64,000 nt of DNA from Aspidiotus rigidus (lineage: Eukaryota > Arthropoda > Insecta > Hemiptera > Diaspididae), in NCBI GenBank assembly GCA_035079385.1, contig JAVHKY010000003.1:9031501-9095500 (forward strand). The letters are read 5' to 3'. The notes under the pieces were generated by a model. The model did no database searches. It saw only the letters and a list, made by a program, of their open reading frames with translations, and was not told the origin of the DNA. Every line of letters starts with the position of its first letter. Position 1 is the first letter of the stretch. The translations under genes and the position numbers were made by a program. Below, piece after piece: positions 53,459-62,813 of this stretch.

Positions 53459-53664
53459 GGTTAAATTTAACTCTCGCCGCTCTAGGTCATACAGAAAAAT
53501 TGCCATTTCAAGACCTTTTTCGCAACGATTTTCAGCTCTTTAACCTTCTTCTCGACAAATATGTGTCTATTAGTTCGCGGTCGGTCAGAAATTTGGAAGA
53601 CGAAACGTTCTATGACGTCACCATGATCTCAATACTTCAGGGACTCAGAATCCCCAGGATCTGA
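53459..53664 (+). CDS. Possible terminal exon of an unknown gene
   Basis: A strong acceptor (TTATTTTCAG) precedes an open stretch of about 68 codons, LNLTLAALGHTEKLPFQDLF…, ending at TGA in LQGLRIPRI. The composition is protein-like with alternating hydrophobic residues. No known domain is seen. No other exon could be linked and no clear polyadenylation signal follows. Confidence 0.3.
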
Positions 53665-54609
53665 ACACGATGTGCTAAAGTTTTGTCTATCTCAGCACAT
53701 TCCAATGTGGTCAATGTATCAAAGGGTAAAGCGCACTTGGGCACACTAAAAACAATATGTATAATTTCGTCAACCTGGGCATACCCGAATTGAGGTCCAA
53801 AGTGTAAACCTCTGGAACACGCTGAAAACAATATGTCAAAGTTTTATATCGGTGTGTTGAAGTGTATACACCTGAGCACACCATAATGATGCGCCGATAA
53901 GACCGGTATAAGCCCGATCGGGGACGGACGGAATTTTGTTTATATCCATTTATTGTTATTGATCATCTGAAAGTTTTAATTTCTGTTGGAATAGTAATAA
54001 TTATTGTTGTGGAAAATATATTCTTGTATCAATATCATTTCTGCTATATGCTTTATATCGGCCAGACCCAGTATAAGCCCCATCTAGCACATAAAGAGAT
54101 ATTTAAGTCAGACCAGATGAGCCCTATCTGAGACAGGTCCAGTATAAGCCTAACATTGGTCTAATCCGGTCTAAGCCGTACCCCGGTTTGTTTCACTGTG
54201 CGTTTTAGTGAACGGACGCAATATATGGAACTAACTTTCCCACCCGCCCTTTGTACGGCTGCAAGTATAATATACATTATTTTGGAGGGAGTTGTAAGTG
54301 AAACATTGAAAAAGATTAGTTGAAAATTTTCATACTCCATAGATCTGAATGAGAAGTAAGAACATAATGATTAAAATAAAGAGGTAATTAAGACATCAAA
54401 CCTCTGAGGTAATAGAAATGGGGGAGGGGGAGTAAAAATAAATAACCCTGAACTCAAAGAAATGGAAAGCAATGAATTTGAATTATGTTTTAAACCGATA
54501 GGAGAGAGAATGTTACATAAGACTAACCAATACGCAAGATATATAATTCATGTGGCACAATATTGAGTGATAAGAAAACACAATGTCAATAAGTAGATGA
54601 AAACGGTAC
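53665..54609. other. Unassigned sequence with diverged short repeats
   Basis: Between 53900 and 54190 the phrase CAGTATAAGCC or GGTATAAGCCC recurs with GGTCTAATCC variants, suggesting a decayed element without clear ends. The rest is AT-rich. Confidence 0.35.
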
Positions 54610-55170
54610 CTGATTTAAGGTAATGAAAAGTTGAAATTCTTCTCAACAACCCACCAATAGTATACAGTTCGAAATTCAAAATTTGATTAAGCTTCATATT
54701 TTATATTAACTGATGAAAAGCGGAAATTCTTCCGGATATGCGTCTCCTCCCCCTCCAAATTTCTCCTCTCCTCTCGAAATTGAAAATTGTATGACCCGTT
54801 TTTTATATATCTCGACTGATGAAAAGTCAAATTTCTTCTGAATAACCGTCCCCTTCCTTTTCGGGATTGTTCCTCCCCTCTTTGTACACAGTTGTAAGTC
54901 AAAATTTTATCAAGTCCCATTTCCGATGTAATTTATTGTTGAAATTGACAATTTCATCGTCACATTTCAAATGTAATAGAAAGTCAAATTCTTCCAAACA
55001 TCCTTTCCCTTCACCCCCCCCCCCCCCCTCATAGTATTGTGTAGTTTGAGATTCTAAGTTTCATCCCTTTTTTTCAATAGAAAAATTATAATTCTTCTAA
55101 ACAATCTCCATCTCCCACTGCCCTCCCCTCTTGTGGTATATCGTTTGAAAATCAAACTTTCAATAAACTA
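54610..55170. repeat. Diverged ~110-bp tandem repeat
   Basis: TGATGAAAAGTxxAAATTCTTCT followed by a CTCCCC-rich stretch and TATACAGTTxxAAATTCAAAA recurs four to five times. The AATTCTTC…CCCCTCC pairing recalls the type 1/type 2 minisatellite unit, but at a longer period. Confidence 0.5.
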
Positions 55171-56157
55171 TGTGCATGATTTATTTTGATATGTGATATT
55201 CAGTTCTCAATAAAGTTATGGTTCAAGTTCATATTTTTATGAGTTTAAGAGTAAAAACATGATTCATTATGATTCAACATCATTCACAGCACTAATACTC
55301 TCACACACAGTTCAACTTTAAAGTTCAATTACCAGATATGTTGAAAAAAAAAAAAAATCCATCATCTCATACTTATATCCAAACTAGATAGCCTAATACA
55401 TAAATAGTAGTTATAATAAAATAAAAGACACTTAATTATGCGGACATACACAATCATTATTATTACACACTCCTCAAGAGTCTCCAAAATTCCTAAAGTT
55501 TTCTTTTTGCTTATTATCCTTATTTTGTATTAAAGGTGTGCTTTACTTGTTCGGAAACTCCGAAATGGTGTACGATAAGTTGCATAAGCATCCCCAAAAA
55601 CCCTGCAAGGTTCAGAAAGCCAGCGGTCACTACGCGACGCTTGTCGGGCGTGCGTGGGTAGTCCTTGTAACAAATGACGAGGAATGACTTTGCAAGGTCA
55701 CATCTCAGGGCTCCATTTTCCAACGAATTTTTTCGATCTTTGGAAATGTTGTACAGAGTGGTTCAATGGAAGGCGCTATTGGAACAGAATCCTGAATTTT
55801 GGCTCCAGAAGAATTTCACTCTTGTCAGAAAATGGACGAATTTTTACCAAGTTCAAGGTTTAATTGAGAAAGTATAATGAAAATTTTTTAAATTCTGCTT
55901 CGATAGCGCCCCTGGTTGAGCCTTTCTAGAAAACATTTCAATTATTCAGAAAAATCCGTTAAAAATTCGAGCAGTGAAGTGTGATTTTTGGTACCATGTT
56001 TTCTAAGCATATTTTCCCTAGTAAAGCACACCCTTGAGTGTATTTAAGTTAGTCAGACCGGAAATATGAGACCAACATTGATTCGTATTTCTTATATGAC
56101 AGTTTATGAAGTTGAAGAGCGTGTTACATATAATAGATACATTTTGCTCTTGAGACT
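55171..56157. other. Unassigned sequence
   Basis: Nothing recognised. Confidence 0.3.
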
Positions 56158-56430
56158 GCTTATCTACGTTGGTTATATTAATTTTAATACCAGTTACGCC
56201 TTTCTGTTTCCATCGTTGCTTCAATTTCTCCAATACTCCAATGTACAACGATTAGGGAGCGTGTTACCTTGAATGATTGCCTTTGTGAAGCTCAGTAATT
56301 GAATTGTGAAAGGGAGTAATTTAATTGAAAAATATTCCAGGTTGTGCACATCAGTGTAAGATTTGAAAGCATTCTAAAATAACTTTTCTTGGCCGCTAAT
56401 CAAATTATTAGGTACAATAATATAATAACA
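56158..56430 (+). repeat. Old segmental duplication, copy 1
   Basis: Aligns with 57610-57890: TATCTACG / ATATTAATTT, ACGCCTT…GTTTCCATC, CAATGT…CGA, GTCTTGAATGA-like and GGTACAATAA. Separation is about 1.46 kb, same orientation. Confidence 0.5.
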
Positions 56431-57609
56431 GTGCAGTGTCTCTGTAACGCTATTTTACATCACGTTTTTGAGAAAAATACCAATTAATCTTCAGAAATAT
56501 GAAGGGAGAGAGTGTCAGTTACATTTAAACAACCATGAACCTTTTCTCAATTACGAGAGTGCTGCAATCAATAAACCCGGGAATTCGGATAGTTGGCCTA
56601 CTGACCAACGAATTGTGATACAATTATTGAATTCAGGCAAACTCCTAATCATCGGCAAGGGATTTTTTGGGAATTTCAAGAAAAACTGTTATTAATGAGA
56701 AACTAATTTAAACTTCTGTTCATAGTTTTTCGTTTTTTATTTCTTTCCCTAAAAGAAAGAACTAATTATACTCAAATTTGGTACAGCTTTTATACCTCGA
56801 CTGTTGTAATGAATAAATGAGAAATAATTATAATACGAAGATAAAACTGATAAAAATGATGAAATAAAATAATATCGAACGTAAAGTTGCGTTGCTATTA
56901 AAACGTACACGGTCAAGGGTGAATTCGAAAAAGAGAACATACGTAAGGGGATTTTGCGCTGAATTTCAATTTGTCTACTGTAATTTCTTAGTTTTCCTCC
57001 TCTCTCACGCATCGATACGAACAGTATCTAATTTTGTGAAATTTTGGAGCCTGCCTGTCGCGACAAGATTCTTATTTTCCGTTGGCTTCTATTCTCTTCA
57101 GATTTCCAGAAACGCGTGTTCAACTTCTCGTGAAATGAAAGCTAAATTTTATCGGAATATCTTTCGGGTGGAGAAAGGCTTATAAGTAATATTCCTCATC
57201 AAACCATACTTCACTAATTCCTAGTAAGTACCATTTTTCGTAAAAATTCTATGAATAATATTTTCTTTAATTATGAATTTTAGTCTATCAGTCTGTCTCT
57301 GAGCTTAGGTAATTTTAAAAAACAAAAAAAAAATGTCGGTTACCTACCAGCAAGACGTTCAATTTTTACAACTAATTCACTATTTCTTGGTATTTCGTTG
57401 GAAAAAAGTCCTATTTCCAGCGTCATAATACAATTTTACATGTAAACTTTCATTTTCTTTTTCTCTTTTAATCATCATTAGTACCTACCCTGTCAGAATT
57501 AACAAATTTTTATACCTTCCAGCATTTTTTGGACCGGAAATTTATTAAATCAATCATAAAAATAATTTTTCCTGTAAAGAAATCACTTCATTTCAACGCA
57601 AAAACATTG
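56431..57609. other. Unassigned sequence
   Basis: Nothing recognised between the duplicated blocks. Confidence 0.3.
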
Positions 57610-57890
57610 CTTATCTATGGAAGCTGCATAATATTAATTTATACCGGTCACGCCTTCTCGTTTCCATCAATGGCCTACTTTAATTTTTTCAATGTGTAAC
57701 GACTAGGCAGTGTGTTGTCTTGAATGAAAGATTTTAAAGCTAAGCAGAATTCTGAGAGGAAGTAGTTTATAAAATACATATTTCCGTTGAAATAAATTCC
57801 ATGTTGTGTATTATTATAAAATAAGAAAGTTTTTTAAAAGAACTTTTTTTGACCGCTGATCGAACCGAGTATGTGGTACAATAAAATCAG
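57610..57890 (+). repeat. Old segmental duplication, copy 2
   Basis: Partner of 56158-56430, with numerous small differences. Confidence 0.5.
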
Positions 57891-58273
57891 AACAGTCGGG
57901 AGAATTTTGACCTAGAATGAAGAAAGGGGTCTTACTAGGCATTTCTATTGAGATACTTTCCTCTTCTCTGTCACTGCTCAGTAGGACATACTGCTTCTTC
58001 AAAAATTCATTCAAAATATTGACATTTTTTTTTGTCTTTTTTGAACCCTCACCATAATCTCAAAATCAGCGTCTGGGCGTCCCTAAGACCATGACCTTGG
58101 GACTCGAACGATTTTGACCATCGAAATGTATACCTCAGCCCTACCCCTGATTCCGGAATTGGCGCCCGGGTGTCCTTACAACTCTCTAGTATGGGAAATA
58201 GTAATATATACAGTCGGACCTCGGTAAATCAAATCCGAAAGGGACCGAAAAAATTGTCTTTTTTTTTTTTTTT

Positions 58274-59334
58274 AGCGCGGAACCCGCTATCCATTTTATT
58301 AGGAGATTACATCCTCAGAAAACGTCCGCGTCCGCGTAGGTTACGGGACTTAGAAGAATTTCAAGTCTCGAGCTATATATAATAGGGGGGGGGGACTATG
58401 GAAGAATTTTGACTTTCGAGCTACCGTCCGCCGTCCAACCAAAAACTTGGAAAAATTACGGCTTCCTTAACGAAGTTAAACGAGGAACGCAGGGAACCTG
58501 TTTTATGATTCCAGTGAGATTTGGTATTGAAAATTCGAGGAAGCCTAGATTTGGAGAAAGGTAGTAAAAAGAAGGCCTAGACCAACTATTAGTGTAATAT
58601 AATATACTTGGATAAATCAGATTCCTTGTTAAAATTTCCACTCTTAGCTCGAGAGTCGAAAATTTTCCAAGTCCCCCTCCTTTCATATATAGCTCGAGAG
58701 TCGAAATTTTTCTACGTCCCCCTTCTATCATATATAGCTCGAGAGTCGAAATTTTTCCAAGTCCCTCTCCTATCACATATGGCGCGAGAGTCGAATTTTT
58801 TCCAAGTCCCCCCTCCTATCATCTATAGCTCGAGAGTCGAAATTTTTCCAAGTCCCCCTCCTATCATATATAGCTCGAGAGTCGAAATGTTTCTAAGTCC
58901 CCCTTCTATCATATATAGCTCGAGAGTCGAAATTTTTCTAAGTCCCTCTCCTATCACATATAGCGCGAGAGTCGAATTTTTTCTAAGTCCCCCCCTCCTA
59001 TCATATATAGCTCGAGAGTCGAAATTTTTCCAAGTCCCCCTTCTATCATATATAGCTCAAGAGTCGAAATTTTACCAAGTCCCTCTCCTATCACATATGG
59101 CGCGAGAGTAGAATTTTTCCTAAGTCCCCCCTCCTATCATCTATAGCTCGAGAGTCGAAATTTTTCTAAGTTTTTCGCTGGACGGCGGACGGCGGACGGC
59201 GCACGGCGCACGGCGCACGGCAGATTTCTCAAATAGCCCCCCATAAAACAGGTTCCCTGTTAAAATTTTGAGACTCGAGCTATATATGATAGGAGGGGGA
59301 CTTAGAAGAATTTCGAGCCTCGAACTATATATGA
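58274..59334 (-). mobile_element. Type 2 element fragment L, split by type 1 copy G
   Basis: Reverse orientation: GCGCGGAACCCGC end, TATCCATTTTATTAGGAGA and CGTCCGCGTCCGCG, then minisatellite (58340-58455). After type 1 copy G the array resumes (59266-59334), until a hAT insertion. The 5' end of the element is missing. Confidence 0.7.
58456..59261 (+). mobile_element. Type 1 minisatellite element, complete copy G
   Basis: 806 bp with both standard ends (TTACGGCTTCC … ATAAAACAGGTTCCCTGTT). The unique region closely matches copy A (13.4 kb). About 12 minisatellite units. Inserted in the array of a type 2 element at an A-run: AAAAA before, AAAA after. Comparison with the 62.44-kb type 2 array (CTTGGAAAAATTTTGAG in element orientation) shows the undisturbed site. 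Confidence 0.85.
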
Positions 59335-59840
59335 CAGGGGTTCCCAACCCGGGTTTTACGGCACACCAGCGTGCCGCGAGTGTCCTCCAGGTGTGCCGCG
59401 AAAAATTCAAAACTTTCAAAAGAACTGCTGCAGCTTTAGAATACGTGGACGCAAATTTTCTATCAGTCATTCGTGAGTCCCTCCTTCTTCTCCAAAATAA
59501 GATGACACACTACTTCCCAAGCATACGAGTGAAAGAATATGATTGGATTCGGAACCCCTTTACAATCTCTATGAGTGACGTAGAAGGTTTACCACTTGTT
59601 GAAGAAGAAAGCATGTGCTCATTGAAGAACGATCGTACTTTGCAGCTTAAATTTCAAGAAATGACTCTCAGCCAATTTTGGCTGCATGTTTCCACAGAAT
59701 ATCCTGCATTATCTGATAGAGCTGTCACCATCCTGCTACCGTTCTCCACGTCATACTTGTGCGAGGAGGGATTCTCCGTACTTACATATATCAAGTGTAA
59801 ATATCGCGGGCGGCTTATACAGGAACTTCACTAAAAAGTG
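59335..59840 (+). mobile_element. hAT-Charlie-type transposon, deleted copy
   Basis: Starts with CAGGGGTTCCCAACCCGGG and a GGCACACCAGCGTGCCGC block, the well-known left end of many animal hAT-Charlie elements. It passes directly into the transposase C-terminus. Most of the transposase is missing and no right terminal repeat is visible. Confidence 0.8.
59420..59834 (+). pseudogene. hAT transposase C-terminal fragment (ZBED5/SCAND3-like)
   Basis: The frame contains NKMTHYFPSIRVKEYDWIRN, DRTLQLKFQEMTLSQFWLHV and YPALSDRAVTILLPFSTSYL followed by CEEGFSVLTYIKCKYRGRL. This is the hAT dimerisation and final catalytic region (the Glu of CEEGFS is the usual third acidic residue). Family members have several hundred more N-terminal residues, including the BED zinc finger and the first catalytic residues, all absent here. 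It is a relic, although the frame is intact. Confidence 0.8.
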
Positions 59841-60048
59841 AAATGCGGGTATGTTTATCGAACGTCAGACCCAGTATAACTAATTTATGTGAAAAACATC
59901 AAGCCCAAATTTCTCATTAATATATAATTCCAGTAATTTTTTTTTCACGTGTCTTTTTTTTATTTTAGCTATTTTTTCGACTTATCTGAGAACGACTTAT
60001 CGAGGTTCGACTGTACTATCATCAAAATAGAATATAATTATTATAGAA

Positions 60049-60271
60049 TGACGGTTTCCTTAACGATGTTAAACGAGGAACGCAGGAACCTGTTCTATGG
60101 GTTGAAAACCGCATTCGATAGCCCCTTCAAGTAACTAGACATGCAATGCTTCAGACACCATCATATACATATTACGGGTCGCGCGTCGAAATATTTCCAA
60201 GTTTTTCGCCGGACGGCGCACGGCGAACGGCGAATTCCTCAAAATAAAACCCATAGGACAGGTTCCCTGTT
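60049..60271 (+). mobile_element. Type 1 element, minimal copy H (223 bp)
   Basis: TGACGGTTTCC start, a mutated 5' hairpin pair, almost no minisatellite (part of one unit), the GGACGGCGCACGGCG tract and the GGACAGGTTCCCTGTT end. Shows that the array is dispensable to the element's identity. It lies 34 bp after the pogo-like MITE. Confidence 0.75.
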
Positions 60272-60947
60272 AATAAGCTCATCGCCCAACAAACAGTATA
60301 CTAGATTTGAACTCGGCTAGGACCTCCCCTTGTATTATATTAGATTTATACTACCTTCTTTTCTGAATCTCAACCCTAATCTCAAAATTTGCGTCCGGGA
60401 GTCCGGGCGTCCATACAGCTCTCTAGTATAGGAAATAATATTTACGTGCGTTTCATATCTTTTCTGAGCCCCCACCCTAATTTCAAAATTTGCGTCCGGC
60501 TGTTCGGGCTTCCGTACGACCATGACCTTGGGACTTGAACAGTTTTTACCGTCGAAACAAATGATGAAGTTTGCAATTATCTGAGATTTCAAATTAGGAG
60601 CTTATATAGACCTACATTACCCTCCGAGTGTGCTCAAATTGTACAACTTATACTGAAAAAAAACTTCCCAGTATTACAAGAATTGCTAGAACACTACGTC
60701 ACAAAAATTCTCCTGCCAGAGAAGAGACCGGAAAGCTTGCGACATGGGATGGTGGGCACTGTATATTTTATTTGTATAATGGCGGAATAACAGAATTTCA
60801 TTACTGCACTACCGACAGTAGAGCAAGCAATGGAAAGTCAGATCATCATTTTCTGTCCCGTGATTCAACTAAACATGAACCTCTCTTATTCGAATGTACA
60901 CTTTAGCCGAGAAAGAGACTCATCTAGATCGACAAGTGAAGTAAAAA
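60272..60947. other. Unassigned sequence
   Basis: TTTGCGTCCGGGAGTCCGGG and a variant are repeated at about 60390 and 60490. They are also loosely present at 58070 and 58165 (AATTGGCGCCCGGGTGTCC). The open stretch 60628-60906 is unrecognised. Confidence 0.35.
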
Positions 60948-61475
60948 TGACGGCTTCCTTAACGAAGTTAAACGAGGAACGCAGGAAACCTGTTTTATGA
61001 TTCGAATGAGATTTGGTATTGAAAATTCAAGGAAGCCTAGATCATATATAGCTCGACAGTCGAAATTTTTCTAAGTCCCTCTCCTATCATATATGGCTCG
61101 AGAGTCGAAATTTTTCCAAGTCCCCCTCCTATCATATATGGTTCGAGAGTCGAAATTTTTTCTAAGTCCCCCTTCTATCATATATAGCTCGAGAGTCGAA
61201 ATTTTTCTAAGTCCCTCTCCTATCATATATGGCTCGAGAGTCGAAATTTTTCTAAGTCCCCCTCCTATCATATATGGCTCGAGAGTCGATATTTTTCTAA
61301 GTCCCCCTTCTATCATATATAGCTCGAGAGTCGAAATTTTTCTAAGTCCCTCTCCTATCATATATGGTTCGAGGGTCGAAATTTTTCTAAGTTTTTCGCT
61401 GGACGGCGCACGGCGCACGGCGGACGGCGCACGGCAGATTTCTCAAATAGCCCCCCATAAAACAGGTTCCCTGTT
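60948..61475 (+). mobile_element. Type 1 minisatellite element, complete copy I
   Basis: 528 bp: TGACGGCTTCC start, hairpins, short unique region, about eight minisatellite units, GGACGGCGCACGG tract, ATAAAACAGGTTCCCTGTT. Its unique region is shortened exactly as in copy F and copy B (…AAGCCTAGATCATATATAGC), so these three form a subfamily. A-runs on both sides. Confidence 0.85.
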
Positions 61476-62005
61476 AAAACAAAATCAAATCAAGGATAAA
61501 GGATACGTACGTCATATGTTCCACGCAGTACCTGCCGCAAAAACAGTTCATATAATTGTAATAGTATTTATAAGAGGAGGTAAAATAGATGTCCATTATG
61601 AGGCAATATCGAGGTTGCATTCTTCGTCAAAGACATAATTATTGTGGTGTATTTTGTCATGATATATTATTTGCCCTGGGCTATGGAAACACGACTAAGA
61701 TCAAAGTTGTGAAAGGGTTCTCGCTTTTTTAGCTTCCATGTGTTTCCGTAGCACATATATCTCTCAAAATAAATTCCACGAAAAAAAATTCTATTGTAAA
61801 TATATTACATACTTTATTTTAAAAAGATGTATGTGACATTTACGCTTGATTTAGCCTGTTTGTATTTTGTAAAGTACAATGTATTTTTCGAGTCTTTTTC
61901 CAAAAGTGCAAGAATTTAACAGGGATGCCGTGATTTCCCAAAGCTTACAAAGATTTCGCCCCCCCCAAAAAAAATTTTTACCAAGCAAAAAAGAAAAAAA
62001 AAAAA
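61476..62005. other. Unassigned sequence
   Basis: C-run and A-runs at 61960-62005. No gene recognised. Confidence 0.3.
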
Positions 62006-62813
62006 TTAGAAGCCATTGCAGACGTTGCAATGGCAGCGGGGAACCCGCAATTCCTTAACTCGACCTCTCAGGTGGTGTGGAACTGAGTTGATAATCTTGT
62101 CATATAATTCAAATCGAAATTATCATTCTACATTCCCTCCTATCATATATAGCTCGAGAGTCGAAATTCTTCTAAGTCCCCCTCCTATCATATATAGTAC
62201 GAGGCTCGAAATTCTTCTAATTCTTTTAAGTCCCCCTCCTATCATATATATCTCAAGACTTGAAATTCTTCCAAGTCCCCCTTCTATCATATATAGCTCG
62301 AGACTCGAAATTCTTCCAAGTCCCCCTCCTATCATATATAGCTCGAAAGTCACGATTCTTCCAAGTCCCCCTCCTATCATATGTACCTCAAGACTCGAAA
62401 TTCTCATAAGTCCCCCTTCTATCATATATAGCTCAAGACTCAAAATTTTTCCAAGTTTTTGGTTGGACGGCGGACGGTAGCTCGAAAGTCAAAATTCTTC
62501 CAAGTCCCCCCCCCCTATTATATATAGCTCGAGACTTGAAATTCTTCTAAGTCCCCCTCCTATCATATATAGCTCGAGACTTGAAATTCTTCTAAGTCCC
62601 CCTCCTATCATATATAGCTCGAGACTTGAAATTCTTCTAAGTCCCCCTCCTATCATATATAGCTCGAGACTTGAAATTCTTCTAAGTCCCCCTCCTATCA
62701 TACATAGCTCGAGACTCGAAATTCTTCTAAGTCCCGTAACCTGACCTAACCTGTGGACGCGGACGTTTTCTGAGGATGTAATCTCCTAACAAAATGGATA
62801 GCGGGTTCCCCGC
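62006..62813 (+). mobile_element. Type 2 minisatellite element, complete copy K
   Basis: TTAGAA start, perfect 9-bp hairpin GCCATTGCA/TGCAATGGC, then GCGGG-GAA-CCCGC hairpin. A unique region shared with copy J follows, then about 13 minisatellite units (62145-62735) interrupted by a GGACGGCGGACGGTAGC tract at 62465. The 3' end GCGGG-TTC-CCCGC (62801-62813) is followed by an A-run. Better preserved at its 5' end than copy J. Confidence 0.85.

Larger units (their letters stand above)
58211..60013. mobile_element. pogo/Tigger-type MITE split by nested insertions
   Basis: The left end CAGTCGGACCTCGGTAAATC (58211) and right end CTTATCGAGGTTCGACTG (to 60013) are inverted relatives of the pogo/Tigger consensus, each beside TA (58209-58210 and 60014-60015). 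The two halves would make a MITE of roughly 100 bp. The intervening ~1.7 kb consists of type 2, type 1 and hAT sequence inserted later. Confidence 0.65.

Noticed and set aside
54713..54830. CTGATGA followed by GGAAA or CAAA in the 54.7-kb repeat
   Set aside because: Spacing between core and GAAA is too short for stem II, and the second copy lacks GAAA.
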